This document shows, in pieces, positions 40,436 to 50,368 of a stretch of 64,000 nucleotides of DNA (its first letter is position 1; every line of letters begins with the position of its first letter). Made by a program: the position numbers and the translations under genes. The stretch is from positions 1-64,000 of the forward strand of contig NZ_WMFA01000002.1 in assembly GCF_009856445.1 (NCBI RefSeq). Reading direction: 5' to 3'. The notes below the pieces were generated by a model. It had not been told where the DNA came from. It made no database searches and saw only the letters and a list, made by a program, of their open reading frames with translations. The DNA is from Halobacillus litoralis. GTDB lineage: Bacteria > Bacillota > Bacilli > Bacillales > Halobacillaceae.

Positions 40436-41254
40436 TTATAAGAATAGCACTACAAGTCCGCCGACGATAAAACAGTAGAATGCGAAATACTTCAAATTAC
40501 CGCGAGCCATGATGCCCATGAACCACTTTAATGAGAAATACGAAGCGACTACAGACCCCGCAAAGGCCATGATGTAGGCAAACCAGGCATTTTCATCACT
40601 GGCATGTCTAATCACATCTTCAATGGATAGTAGCATCGTTCCCAGACTGACTGGGATAAATAATAAAAAGGAAAAACGGAGCGCAGTTTCCTGTTTCATG
40701 CCTAAAAACATTGCAGCAACAATCGTCGCTCCTGAGCGGCTGATGCCTGGGATAAGTGCGACCGCTTGTCCAATTCCTACAATTAAAGCATCTTTCCACG
40801 TCAATTGTCCGTCGCCTTTACGTCCTCTCAAGTTACGAATAAGCCATAGGGCAATTCCTGTAATAATGAGGGTAATCCCCACTGTTTGAACGGTAGATAA
40901 AACTTCAATAGCATCTCCTAAAAGAACGCCAAGCACCCCGGCGGGGATCGTACCTATGATCAGGTAGATAATGAAATCAAAGTCATCTTTTTGCTGCTGA
41001 TGGCGTTGGCTGCGATTGAATAAGTATCCGAATCCATTTTGAATCAATCGCATGAGATCTTCCCGGTAAATGATTAAAACTGCTACGAGAGACCCAAAGT
41101 TCACAAGCACTTCAAATGTAAGACCTTCCAGTTCAATCCCCAGTAATTCCTGTGCGATGACCAAATGACCACTGGATGAAATCGGTATGGGTTCTGTAAA
41201 CCCTTGAAAAATTCCCAGAAATAAGTATTTAATGATCAACCATAGTTGTTCCAT
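40436..41254 (-). CDS. uppP: Undecaprenyl-diphosphatase UppP (BacA family)
   Basis: 272 residues, eight or so membrane segments. The catalytic boxes are [17 protein letters not shown] near residues 17-33 and the [13 protein letters not shown] block near 165. It regenerates undecaprenyl phosphate for wall synthesis and can give bacitracin resistance. GGAGG precedes ATG 41254; the longer frame to 41344 is not supported. Confidence 0.93.
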   Translation of the reverse strand: MEQLWLIIKYLFLGIFQGFTEPIPISSSGHLVIAQELLGIELEGLTFEVLVNFGSLVAVLIIYREDLMRLIQNGFGYLFNRSQRHQQQKDDFDFIIYLIIGTIPAGVLGVLLGDAIEVLSTVQTVGITLIITGIALWLIRNLRGRKGDGQLTWKDALIVGIGQAVALIPGISRSGATIVAAMFLGMKQETALRFSFLLFIPVSLGTMLLSIEDVIRHASDENAWFAYIMAFAGSVVASYFSLKWFMGIMARGNLKYFAFYCFIVGGLVVLFL

Positions 41255-41404
41255 ATTACGTGTTCCTCCTGCCCATCTGTATTCCTTTTTATATCTATAT
41301 TTTTCGTATGTGTTGATAGAACAATTGTGATGATGTTCACGCACTCTCCGATTATATAGGAACCTTCTCTTTGTGGCTAGAGGAGGATTTCATCATTTTC
41401 CAAA

Positions 41405-41437
41405 TGAAAAACGTTGCCTCCCGAAGGATAGCAACGC
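41405..41437 (-). terminator. Terminator of the yjzD-like gene
   Basis: Minus-strand stem CGTTGC / GCAACG with TCC/GGA inside, then TTTTTC. Confidence 0.75.
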
Positions 41438-41448
41438 TTGAGTGTGGC

Positions 41449-41628
41449 TTATGCTTCTTCTTCTTTGATGATTCCATCCCCAAGAACAACTGCAGCAAGG
41501 GTGAAAAGAATTGTCATAATGATGACTTGGGAGAAAGAGAAACTGCTCCCAGCCATGTTGCTGACTACATAAGCGGACATGAAGCTCAATAGGAAAGCCC
41601 AAATGATTGTCCAAATCATCCGCATCAT
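41449..41628 (-). CDS. yjzD: DUF2929 small membrane protein (YjzD-like)
   Basis: 59 residues: MMRMIWTIIWAFLLSFMSAY, then two membrane segments and a Lys/Glu tail. I recognise the B. subtilis YjzD/DUF2929 pattern, and the location before yjaV-med-fabH agrees. AGGTG lies 5-8 bases before the two possible ATGs (41628, 41625). No function known. Confidence 0.82.
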   Translation of the reverse strand: MMRMIWTIIWAFLLSFMSAYVVSNMAGSSFSFSQVIIMTILFTLAAVVLGDGIIKEEEA

Positions 41629-41760
41629 TATTCACCTCATTTTTTACACAATCTATCCTTATCTTATCAGAGAGTACAGGAAAAGGAAATATGAAATCGC
41701 TTCATGATTGAAGGATTCATTGAATAAAATGTAGGAAGACAAGGAAGAGGAGGATAGCCT

Positions 41761-42282
41761 ATGATGGTGACCGTTAACCCTTGCTTTCATTGGATTGGAT
41801 ATCATTTGACGTCAAATCTTCTTCAAGAAGGGATCGAAGTCATCGGTATTGACCCCATCGAGGATCCGAAGAGTGATCTCTTATATATGTATGTCGGGAG
41901 GAACAGTAATTTTCAACATTTTTTTCAACGAAGCGATAAAGAAAATCACATTCAACAATCGAATGATGAGTGGGAAGTGGATTTAGTCGATAACGGCTTG
42001 CTGCTGAGGCACGGAGATAAAGAGAGCGAGTGGATTGAAATTCCTCTTCTCTATGGCGAATGGATGGACATAGGGAAAACAGGGATAAAGGAAAAAGGGG
42101 AGTTCGTGCAATGGATCATGGAGCACAAGGCGACCTATGTTGGAGATTTCATTGAGGCATTCCTCGGCATGTTCCTCAATCAGCAACCGCTTCGTGTAGA
42201 GCAGCGAGTCGAGGACAAGGATATCATTCTCGAAAGAGTGGAGGCTTTGTGGCGGTGTGAGCAACTGCTTCGTAAATTCTAG
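41761..42282 (+). CDS. Hypothetical protein, YjaV-like, with epimerase-like N-terminus
   Basis: 173 residues. The first 30 residues (FHWIGYHLTSNLLQEGIEVIGID) resemble the start of NAD-dependent epimerases, where a GATGFIG loop comes before a G-x-HL-x-x-LL helix, but here the glycine-rich loop is missing (VNPCFHWIG). The rest is acidic and unlike the epimerase core. GAGGAGG precedes two ATGs. Position between yjzD and med matches B. subtilis yjaV. Confidence 0.65.
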   Translation: MMVTVNPCFHWIGYHLTSNLLQEGIEVIGIDPIEDPKSDLLYMYVGRNSNFQHFFQRSDKENHIQQSNDEWEVDLVDNGLLLRHGDKESEWIEIPLLYGEWMDIGKTGIKEKGEFVQWIMEHKATYVGDFIEAFLGMFLNQQPLRVEQRVEDKDIILERVEALWRCEQLLRKF

Positions 42283-42369
42283 AGCTTTCCATGTTGGTCA
42301 TTTACTTTTGTGATGAAAAAAATGTAGAATAGGGAGAGGATATAAGTAGGTACTTAGGAGTGCTTGAAT

Positions 42370-43326
42370 GTGAAATTACAGTCCATCATGATCCTCTCTC
42401 TATTATTTTTTCTTGTTGCATGTCAAGGTCTTCCGGATTATAAAAAAGATATAAAGGTCGGCATGCTTGTCGAAACGACCATCCATGACAAAGCATGGGG
42501 GCAGCAAGGGTACAAAGGGTTGCAATCAATCCAGGAAGAATATGGAGTAGATATTTATTTTAAAGAGGGCATACGCACATATAAACATACAGCCGATGCC
42601 GTCGATGAGTTTGCATCTAAGGGCATTGATGTCATTTTCGGCCATAGCAGCTTATATGGAAATCACTTCAGAGAATTGCATGAGGTTTATCCGGAAATGG
42701 ATTTCATCTATTTTAATGGCCAATTCTCAGCAGAAAATGTAACAAGTCTCAATTTTGATGCGCAAGCGATGGGATTTTTCGCAGGCATGGTAGCTGGTGA
42801 AATGACAAAAACGGATCGTGTTGGAATTATTGGAGCATTTGAATGGCAGCCGGAAATTGAAGGGTTTTACGAAGGTGTCATGTATCAAAACCCGAATTCC
42901 GAAGTGGATATTTCACTGACAAACAGCTGGGAAAATACGGAGATGGCCCTCATGTATTATGAATCCATGAAAGAAGAGGGTGCGGATGTTTTTTACCCGG
43001 CAGGAGATGTTTTTAATGTGGCGGTCATCGAACAGGCGCAGAATGACGGCAATTATGCCATCGGTTATGTAGAGGATCAATCTGTTGTTGCTGAAAATAC
43101 GGTGCTCACGAGTACTGTACAAAAGGTTGATGAAGTATATAAATTAGCGATGGAGCGTTACATGAATGACGACTTACCTGGAGAAATGCTTACGTTCGAT
43201 TTTCAGGAAGGCGCTATTAAGATGGGGGAATACAGTCCAAGTATTCCAGAAGACTTCCAGAGTAGAATGACGGAAGTCGTAGAAACTTATAAAGAAACGG
43301 GAGAGCTCCCTGAAAAAGACCTCTGA
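42370..43326 (+). CDS. med: Med-like BMP-family lipoprotein (competence regulator)
   Basis: 318 residues: signal peptide with lipobox LVAC (Cys19), then a purine-binding BMP/PnrA-type domain (VGMLVETTIHDKAWGQQGYKG near 30-50, IGAFEWQPEIEGFYEG near 155). B. subtilis Med sits directly upstream of comZ and fabH and promotes comK expression; the context here is the same, without comZ on the same strand. The GTG at 42370 fits TTAGGAG with nine bases; a TTG at 42364 is too close. Confidence 0.87.
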   Translation: MKLQSIMILSLLFFLVACQGLPDYKKDIKVGMLVETTIHDKAWGQQGYKGLQSIQEEYGVDIYFKEGIRTYKHTADAVDEFASKGIDVIFGHSSLYGNHFRELHEVYPEMDFIYFNGQFSAENVTSLNFDAQAMGFFAGMVAGEMTKTDRVGIIGAFEWQPEIEGFYEGVMYQNPNSEVDISLTNSWENTEMALMYYESMKEEGADVFYPAGDVFNVAVIEQAQNDGNYAIGYVEDQSVVAENTVLTSTVQKVDEVYKLAMERYMNDDLPGEMLTFDFQEGAIKMGEYSPSIPEDFQSRMTEVVETYKETGELPEKDL

Positions 43327-43353
43327 AGCATATCATTGCTTCAGAGGTTTTTC
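43319..43353 (+). terminator. Terminator of med
   Basis: CCTCTGAAGCA / TGCTTCAGAGG with loop TATCAT and TTTTTC; the med stop is inside the left arm. Confidence 0.88.
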
Positions 43354-43415
43354 TTTTGAATCCATATCAAGTCCGATCACTTATATGAACAATATTTTTA
43401 AAAGAAGTTGGATGT

Positions 43416-43592
43416 TTATTTCTTGAATTTATCCATCATAGGTTTAATCATTGGTGATACAGACTTCCATGTTTTTGAAGCTTCTTGGAAGAGATCATTG
43501 AGTTTTGGCTGTGATTCTTTCTTCCCTTCATCTTCTTCTGGCTGACGGAACCCCCAAAAATCATCAAATGGGGATGATTTTCTTTTGCCCAT
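43416..43592 (-). CDS. Small conserved-looking hypothetical protein (58 aa)
   Basis: ATG at 43592 preceded by AGGAGGTG opens 58 codons. It begins MGKRKSSPFDDFWGFRQPEE and ends MIKPMMDKFKK, hydrophilic with one amphipathic helix. It lies between med and fabH, where B. subtilis has comZ, but on the opposite strand and unlike ComZ. Not recognised. Confidence 0.65.
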   Translation of the reverse strand: MGKRKSSPFDDFWGFRQPEEDEGKKESQPKLNDLFQEASKTWKSVSPMIKPMMDKFKK

Positions 43593-43702
43593 ACAAGCAC
43601 ACCTCCTCTGCTACAATTTATGAGAGATCCCCCTGTATTTTGTAGGCAGGTACCACAGAAATGAAAAAGAAGTACAGGTTCCAGGATGGACTTTTTCAAA
43701 AC

Positions 43703-43748
43703 TTGCAGATTGGTCCAAGATGAATTAAAATTAGTACCAAGTCATAAG
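43703..43748 (+). promoter_or_regulatory. fabH promoter with FapR-like operator
   Basis: -35 TTGCAG (43703-43708), 17-base spacer, -10 TAAAAT (43726-43731). It is overlapped by AATTAGTACCAAGTCATAA (43729-43747), whose TTAGTACC half fits the FapR box (TTAGTACCTRNTNCTAA); the second half is weaker. FapR, released by malonyl-CoA, controls fabHA-fabF in B. subtilis. Confidence 0.65.
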
Positions 43749-43785
43749 AATTGATATTAGATATTACCTTTAAGGGGATGAATAT

Positions 43786-44724
43786 ATGAATGCTGGATTC
43801 TTGGGCATTGGACACTATGCGCCGGAAAAAGTGCTGACGAATAAAGACTTGGAGAAAATGGTGGATACGAGTGATGAGTGGATTCGTACGCGAACTGGAA
43901 TTGAGGAACGTCGTATCGCTTCAGACGAAATGGATACTTCTGATCTAGCTTTTCGTGCAGCGGAAGAAGCTTTAAGAGATGCAGATATGAAAGCAGAGGA
44001 ACTTGATATGATCCTCGTTGCTACTGTTACTCCTGATACACCATTCCCATCTGTTGCGACCATGCTGCAACATAGACTTGGTGCTAACAAAGTAGCAGCT
44101 ATGGACTTGAGTGCCGCCTGTGCTGGGTTCATGTATGGAGTCATTACGGCTAAACAATTCATTGAAACGAATGCCTACAAAAATGTTCTTGTCGTAGGGG
44201 TTGAGAAACTCTCGAAGATCACGGATTGGACGGACCGTAATACTTGCGTCCTTTTTGGTGATGGAGCCGGAGCTGCTGTCATTGGACCGGTAAGTGATGA
44301 CAAGGGGATACTTTCGTTTGAACTGGGGGCTGATGGAGCAGGTGGACCTCATTTATATCAGACACCTGAAGACACATTGTCCATGAATGGCCGGGAAGTA
44401 TTCAAGTTCGCAGTAAGGCAAATGCCTGAATCCTCGGTAAATGTTGTTAAAAAAATTGGGCTGAGTGAGCAGGATGTTGATTATTTAGTGCCACACCAGG
44501 CGAATATAAGAATCATGGAAGCAGCCAGACAACGCTTAGGAATCCCTGAAGAAAAAATGTCCACACAGGTGAAGCGTTATGGAAATACTTCTTCAGCGTC
44601 TATTCCGATTGCTTTGTCAGAGGACGTGAAGGCAGGTAAGATAAAAGATAATGATTTAGTGGTTCTTGTCGGATTTGGTGGCGGCCTCACATGGGGAGCC
44701 GTTGCCCTTCGATGGGGGAAGTAA
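43786..44724 (+). CDS. fabH: 3-oxoacyl-[ACP] synthase III (FabH)
   Basis: 312 residues. The catalytic triad is Cys112 (DLSAACAGF), His237 (PHQANIRI) and Asn267 (GNTSSAS). It condenses branched or acetyl-CoA starters with malonyl-ACP to begin fatty acid synthesis. It is followed after 15 bases by fabF, as in the FapR regulon. Confidence 0.96.
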   Translation: MNAGFLGIGHYAPEKVLTNKDLEKMVDTSDEWIRTRTGIEERRIASDEMDTSDLAFRAAEEALRDADMKAEELDMILVATVTPDTPFPSVATMLQHRLGANKVAAMDLSAACAGFMYGVITAKQFIETNAYKNVLVVGVEKLSKITDWTDRNTCVLFGDGAGAAVIGPVSDDKGILSFELGADGAGGPHLYQTPEDTLSMNGREVFKFAVRQMPESSVNVVKKIGLSEQDVDYLVPHQANIRIMEAARQRLGIPEEKMSTQVKRYGNTSSASIPIALSEDVKAGKIKDNDLVVLVGFGGGLTWGAVALRWGK

Positions 44725-44739
44725 CCAAGGAGGAATGGA

Positions 44740-45984
44740 ATGATGGATAAACATCGTGTTGTCATTACCGGAATGGGAGCGGTAACTCCTGTCGGTAATT
44801 CAGTAGAAGAAATGTGGAACAATATTAAAAATGGCGTCTCCGGTGTCGGGGAGATCACTAAAGTGAACAAGGAAGACTACCCTGTCCATGTGGCAGCTGA
44901 ACTGAAAGACTTCGATCCTTCTGACTATGTGGATCGTAAAGATGCTCGTCGCATGGACCCGTTCGTCCAATATGCGATGGTCGCTGCTCATATGGCCGTG
45001 GAAGATGCGAAGCTTGAGATTACAGAAGATGTCGCTCCAAGAACAGGTGTATGGATTGGTTCTGGAATTGGTGGAATGGGCACGTATGAATCTCAATTCG
45101 AAACGTTCCAGAAAAAAGGTTATCGTCGAGTCAGTCCGTTTTTCATCCCTATGATGATTCCGGACATGGCAGCTGGTCAGGTATCCATTGCACTTGGCGC
45201 GAAAGGGATTAACTCCTGTACAGTGACAGCCTGTTCTTCTGGTGCCAACTCAATTGGTGACGCATTTAAAGTAATTCAACGCGGAGATGCTGACATTATG
45301 ATTGCGGGTGGAACTGAAGCACCTATGAATAAAATGTCATTTGCAGGATTCGCCGCTGCACGTGCATTATCTCTCAATGAAGATCCACAAACAGCCAGCC
45401 GTCCCTTTGATAAAAACCGTGATGGTTTCGTTATGGGAGAAGGAGCAGGCATTCTCATTATGGAAACACTGGAATCTGCGAAAAAACGTGGAGCGAAAAT
45501 CTATGGCGAGTTGAAGGGCTATGGTTCTACAGGAGATGCTTATCATATCACTTCACCGGCACCTGAAGGAGACGGAGCGGCTCGTGCGATGAGACAAGCG
45601 ATTGATGATGCGGGTATGAAACCGGAAGACATCGATTACTTGAACGCTCACGGAACGTCTACAGAGCTGAATGATAAATTCGAAACTCATGCTGCGAAGA
45701 CCGTATTCCAAGAGCATGCGAATAAATTTGCGATTTCTTCAACGAAATCCATGACTGGTCACCTTTTGGGTGCTGCAGGAGCGGTTGAAGCGGTCATTTC
45801 ATTAAAAGCAATCAACGACGGAATACTGCCTCCGACGATTAACTACGAAACTCCAGATCCGGAGTGCGACCTTGATTACGTTCCGAATGAGGCACGTAAA
45901 CAAGAGGTCAATACTGTGATGAGTAACTCGCTCGGATTTGGCGGTCACAATGCTAGTCTGATTTTCCAAAAGTTCGAAGAATAA
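44740..45984 (+). CDS. fabF: 3-oxoacyl-[ACP] synthase II (FabF)
   Basis: 414 residues; the elongating condensing enzyme. Nucleophile Cys165 lies in [14 protein letters not shown]; the two catalytic His are in [11 protein letters not shown] and [11 protein letters not shown]-terminal [11 protein letters not shown] is typical. AAGGAGG precedes the double ATG. Confidence 0.97.
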   Translation: MMDKHRVVITGMGAVTPVGNSVEEMWNNIKNGVSGVGEITKVNKEDYPVHVAAELKDFDPSDYVDRKDARRMDPFVQYAMVAAHMAVEDAKLEITEDVAPRTGVWIGSGIGGMGTYESQFETFQKKGYRRVSPFFIPMMIPDMAAGQVSIALGAKGINSCTVTACSSGANSIGDAFKVIQRGDADIMIAGGTEAPMNKMSFAGFAAARALSLNEDPQTASRPFDKNRDGFVMGEGAGILIMETLESAKKRGAKIYGELKGYGSTGDAYHITSPAPEGDGAARAMRQAIDDAGMKPEDIDYLNAHGTSTELNDKFETHAAKTVFQEHANKFAISSTKSMTGHLLGAAGAVEAVISLKAINDGILPPTINYETPDPECDLDYVPNEARKQEVNTVMSNSLGFGGHNASLIFQKFEE

Positions 45985-46026
45985 AAAAAGCCCGATGTCT
46001 GCCACCCAGACATCGGGTTTTCTTTA
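45983..46026. terminator. Bidirectional terminator between fabF and the LCP gene
   Basis: AAAAAGCCCGATGTCTG / CAGACATCGGGTTTTC around GCCACC. Confidence 0.9.
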
Positions 46027-47019
46027 TTCTTGTTCAAAAAATTGCTGCAGTGTTTGTTTCGTAGATTCCTTATCGTGGTTAAGCACCAGGCCGATTGGAT
46101 AAGGCTTACGTTCGTCCCATACGTTATCGGTTGTAGGGATGCTGATCATATCCATTGACTCCACAGGGTTCAGCAAAAGATCTTTACCGACTTGGACCAT
46201 TTTACTACCACCGAGGTTCGTATCAATATATGGTTGGAGGTTTCCAATTAAACGAGGAGCTTTCATAACTCCTTGGAATGAGAGGAGTTCTTCTTTCATC
46301 AATTGTATAACCTTTTGTTGTCTCTCTACTCTGGCAAAATCCCCTCGGGCGTCACTTCGATACCTCACATAACCAAGAAGTTCTTTCCCGTTCAGTGTCT
46401 GTGGTCCTTCTTCTAATTGGATGTCTGTCGTTCCATCCCCGGAGCGGTACTGCATGTTCTTCTCTACATCCACTTTCATTCCATCCGGTGATAGAGTATC
46501 CACAATTTGTGTAAACCCTTGAAAGTCTACTATTGAGTAGTATTCCGTTTCAATTCCTAAATTCACTTCAATAGTTTCGCGAAGAAGTTCCGGTCCGCCT
46601 AGAGCGAAGGCGGCATTCAGTTTGTTGTAACCGTGTCCGGGGATATCTACGTAAAGGTCTCTCATCAAAGAAGCGACCTTCGCCTCTTTTTCAGCGGGAT
46701 CATATTCTGCAACCATGATCGTGTCCGTTCTTGAAATCTCTGAGCCTCTCTGATCAACCCCTAATAGAAGAACGGTCATTTTCCCGTCTCCATTGTCTTT
46801 TCCGTTAAATTCTTCTTTGTACACACTTTCGACCGTCTCCACCTTATCAATACTTTCAGCAGCGGAAGCCTGTTGACTCATCGCCTGATGCTTACCTGCC
46901 AAGTACTCGTACCCGGAATAACTGATGATTATTAAAAAGATAAGTGCGTACATACCAATAAAAAGCTTGCGTTTTCGCCTTCTCCTGCTGCGTTTCCGCA
47001 AGGATCTCGACTGAGACAC
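46024..47019 (-). CDS. LytR-CpsA-Psr (LCP) family cell-wall glycopolymer transferase
   Basis: 331 residues: a very basic cytosolic tail (RKRSRRRRKRK), one membrane segment (about 20-40) and an extracytoplasmic LCP domain with LLLGVDQRGSEISRTDTIMVAEYDP, SLMRDLYVDIPGHGYNKLNAAFALGG and YVRYRSDARGDFARVERQQKV. These enzymes attach teichoic acids to peptidoglycan. I prefer the GTG at 47019, nine bases after AAAGG; two ATGs at 47028 and 47025 are too close to it. Confidence 0.9.
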   Translation of the reverse strand: MSQSRSLRKRSRRRRKRKLFIGMYALIFLIIISYSGYEYLAGKHQAMSQQASAAESIDKVETVESVYKEEFNGKDNGDGKMTVLLLGVDQRGSEISRTDTIMVAEYDPAEKEAKVASLMRDLYVDIPGHGYNKLNAAFALGGPELLRETIEVNLGIETEYYSIVDFQGFTQIVDTLSPDGMKVDVEKNMQYRSGDGTTDIQLEEGPQTLNGKELLGYVRYRSDARGDFARVERQQKVIQLMKEELLSFQGVMKAPRLIGNLQPYIDTNLGGSKMVQVGKDLLLNPVESMDMISIPTTDNVWDERKPYPIGLVLNHDKESTKQTLQQFFEQE

Positions 47020-47200
47020 CGTCATCATCCTTTCAAAATCAACCCATAAAAAAGCTTGTTTATTAAAGTCTGTCTGTTATTAAATGTACCTGTTCTTTCC
47101 AATGAAGTAAAGACTAGGATTTAAAGAGGAATTCACCGCATGACAAAGCATTTGCTTTCATAAGATAGCAATAGGAGGACGAGCCGGAGGGGATGAAGCT

Positions 47201-47401
47201 ATGTGGTACTGGATGCTGCTCTTAACTGGTTTCGGTTTTGCTGTCGCAGGCGGAACGGTAACGATCACGTATTTGAATCTCGTTCCTGCCGGGTTGAGTT
47301 GGATGGAATTCTTTATTCTGATTCATACACGTGTGGAATGCTATCTTTTTCCTGTCGGTTTGATATTCATTACGACAGCCTTGATTCTTATGGAAGATTA
47401 A
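47201..47401 (+). CDS. Small membrane protein, unknown (66 aa)
   Basis: Two hydrophobic segments (about 3-25 and 46-63) joined by a polar turn with HTRVECY. GGAGGGG eight bases before the ATG supports translation. Not recognised; unrelated to neighbours so far as I can see. Confidence 0.7.
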   Translation: MWYWMLLLTGFGFAVAGGTVTITYLNLVPAGLSWMEFFILIHTRVECYLFPVGLIFITTALILMED

Positions 47402-47491
47402 TTTTCTAAAATATGGATTCAAAGAATAAAAAAGCCAGCATTGGTCATAATGTAACCAAAAGAGATCACCGAGTGAAAGTGAGGGTCCGAA

Positions 47492-48253
47492 ATGTTATAC
47501 ATGCATGATCTGTGGGTGAACTGGTTTGAAGGTGAAGAGAATGGGTATAACGTCTGTCGTTTTCATGAATGGCGCAAAGAGGATGGTATTGAACTGATCG
47601 ATCAAATTCCTTTGATTTTAATCAGTGATGAACTTTTCAATTTTATTGAAAATGATTTGCAAGATCTACCAGCATCGCTGCTCCAGGATATCCACCGCAA
47701 AACGTATATGAAGAAGAATCAAGAACGTCACACGGTTGAATATGCAGCAGTCGTAACGAACGGCAAAGATGTAATGGTATTTGATACGATTGGATATACG
47801 CTTCCTGTTAAAAAGAGCCGTTTAATACCTCGACAAGAGCGTCTTGTATTTGAGATGGTCCAAGGAAAAGAACCCGAGCACTATTTAATAGAAGAAAGAG
47901 TATTAAAAGAACATCATATTTTATCATTAGATCCAAGGAAAATGTCAGGCTTGACGCGGAGAGAGAGACAGTTGAAGCAGCTTTTGATGATGGCACTCGA
48001 TCAGTTGAAACAATCCGATCATCCTGAAGAAATACGATACTGGTTGACGGAATGGAATCCTGCACAATATCCGACCATCAAGCAATTCTCAAATGATGAA
48101 GCATGGGATCGTCTATATCATGGAACTTGTAATGGCTGGTCCACGGCTCACGAGGAACTGTGCAAAAAGATGGTGAAAGGGCAGCCCTTCTTTGAAACAA
48201 TATGGCAAGGAGAGAATGAAGGGGTCTCTCAACATATGAAAAGCCAGAATTGA
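47492..48253 (+). CDS. yjbA: YjbA family protein (UPF0736)
   Basis: 253 residues; the N-terminus LHDLWVNWFEGEENGYNVC... is nearly that of B. subtilis YjbA, as is DTIGYTLPVKKSRLIPRQE near 90-110. Function unknown, thought to be sporulation-linked in B. subtilis. It precedes a convergent trpS as in that genome. GTGAGGGT precedes the ATG. Confidence 0.93.
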   Translation: MLYMHDLWVNWFEGEENGYNVCRFHEWRKEDGIELIDQIPLILISDELFNFIENDLQDLPASLLQDIHRKTYMKKNQERHTVEYAAVVTNGKDVMVFDTIGYTLPVKKSRLIPRQERLVFEMVQGKEPEHYLIEERVLKEHHILSLDPRKMSGLTRRERQLKQLLMMALDQLKQSDHPEEIRYWLTEWNPAQYPTIKQFSNDEAWDRLYHGTCNGWSTAHEELCKKMVKGQPFFETIWQGENEGVSQHMKSQN

Positions 48254-48278
48254 GGGATAACTCAATTCTGGCTTTTTG
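48239..48278. terminator. Bidirectional terminator between yjbA and trpS
   Basis: AAAAGCCAGAATTGAG / CTCAATTCTGGCTTTTT around GGATAA; the yjbA stop is in the left arm. Confidence 0.9.
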
Positions 48279-48282
48279 TCTG

Positions 48283-49550
<1,268 letters not shown>

Positions 49551-49556
49551 GTCAGT

Positions 49557-49585
49557 ATTATATCGGAATCCTTCAATATATGCAA
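49557..49585 (-). promoter_or_regulatory. Promoter of the trpS T-box transcript
   Basis: TTGCAT (49580-49585), 17 bases, TATAAT (49557-49562) on the minus strand, right before the leader and immediately after the DUF3899 stop. Confidence 0.8.
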
Positions 49586-49589
49586 CCAC

Positions 49590-49961
49590 TTATCCTGAAT
49601 AGTAAAGGAAAAGTAAAGCTAATAGACTTATGCCTAACAACATCCCTTGAAATAAGAAAAATTTGGGTAATGATTGGTGGACAGTTTGAGAGGGAAGGGG
49701 TTTTTCCTCCCAATCGTCTAAATAATCTCTTTGTCTGGACATCCGGTTGGTGAATCGTCTGAATCCGTAAGTGATCCCGTCAAAGAATCCTCCGCGTACG
49801 ACCCACATGATAATACCAATAAAAATATAGAAGTAAGCGATATAGAAAAGCAGGTTAATATAATGGAATAAATCGTAGGCGGGAGCAAGTGTGATAAACA
49901 GGATCGTTACAATCGCCAAATTTAAACCGAACATCAACCATTTATTTTTTATGATGATCAC
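49590..49961 (-). CDS. DUF3899 domain membrane protein
   Basis: 123 residues with three membrane segments (about 10-30, 36-56, 103-121) and a polar middle, GGFFDGITYGFRRFTNRMSRQ, which I recall as DUF3899. I prefer the GTG at 49961, with GGTGG seven bases before; the ATG at 49979 contains that ribosome site in its own codons. No function known. Confidence 0.8.
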   Translation of the reverse strand: MIIIKNKWLMFGLNLAIVTILFITLAPAYDLFHYINLLFYIAYFYIFIGIIMWVVRGGFFDGITYGFRRFTNRMSRQRDYLDDWEEKPLPSQTVHQSLPKFFLFQGMLLGISLLALLFLYYSG

Positions 49962-49994
49962 ATCATTTCCACCTTTCATACAAACTCGACCTAT

Positions 49995-50003
49995 ATTATA
50001 GCA
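49995..50003 (-). promoter_or_regulatory. Probable promoter of the DUF3899 gene (extended -10)
   Basis: TGCTATAAT on the minus strand, about 35 bases before the start; the -35 is weak. Confidence 0.5.
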
Positions 50004-50297
50004 CGTTTAATAAGTATGAAGGAATTGTTAACACATTAAATAAACAGAAAATTCAACTTTGGTAAAATATTGCATGGTCTATACAAACGCTTTAACGGAT
50101 AACCGTAATAAATAACAATGTTTCAAAATCCCATATCTTTTTTTATGCATATGAGCTTATAAATAATAAGTTTATGCCTATAACATTGTAAAATAAACTA
50201 GGCATTTAGTCTCATTTTGTGTTACTGAAACGTAATAATGATGGGAATCCTGAGAGTTTTCAAAAAAAAAGGTAATGCAAAATAGTTAGAAAACTTG
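50004..50297. other. AT-rich intergenic stretch upstream of oppA
   Basis: No gene or clear RNA is visible. It holds several A/T runs. The region may contain further opp promoters or regulator sites that I cannot define. Confidence 0.5.
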
Positions 50298-50345
50298 TAT
50301 AATTCGATATGTGGACAAAACGCCACAACAAATTTTTAGAAAATT
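50298..50345 (+). promoter_or_regulatory. opp promoter -10 and CodY box
   Basis: TATAAT at 50298-50303 (poor -35, ATGCAA). At 50331-50345 AATTTTTAGAAAATT differs from the CodY consensus AATTTTCWGAAAATT by one base. It lies downstream of the likely start site and just before the ribosome site GGGGAGG, where CodY could act as a roadblock when branched-chain amino acids and GTP are plentiful. Confidence 0.7.
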
Positions 50346-50368
50346 TTTAGGGGAGGTCATTTTCTATC

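Noticed and set aside
43327-43785. comZ between med and fabH
   Set aside because: No plus-strand frame resembling ComZ is present after the med terminator; the small gene there is on the minus strand with a different sequence.
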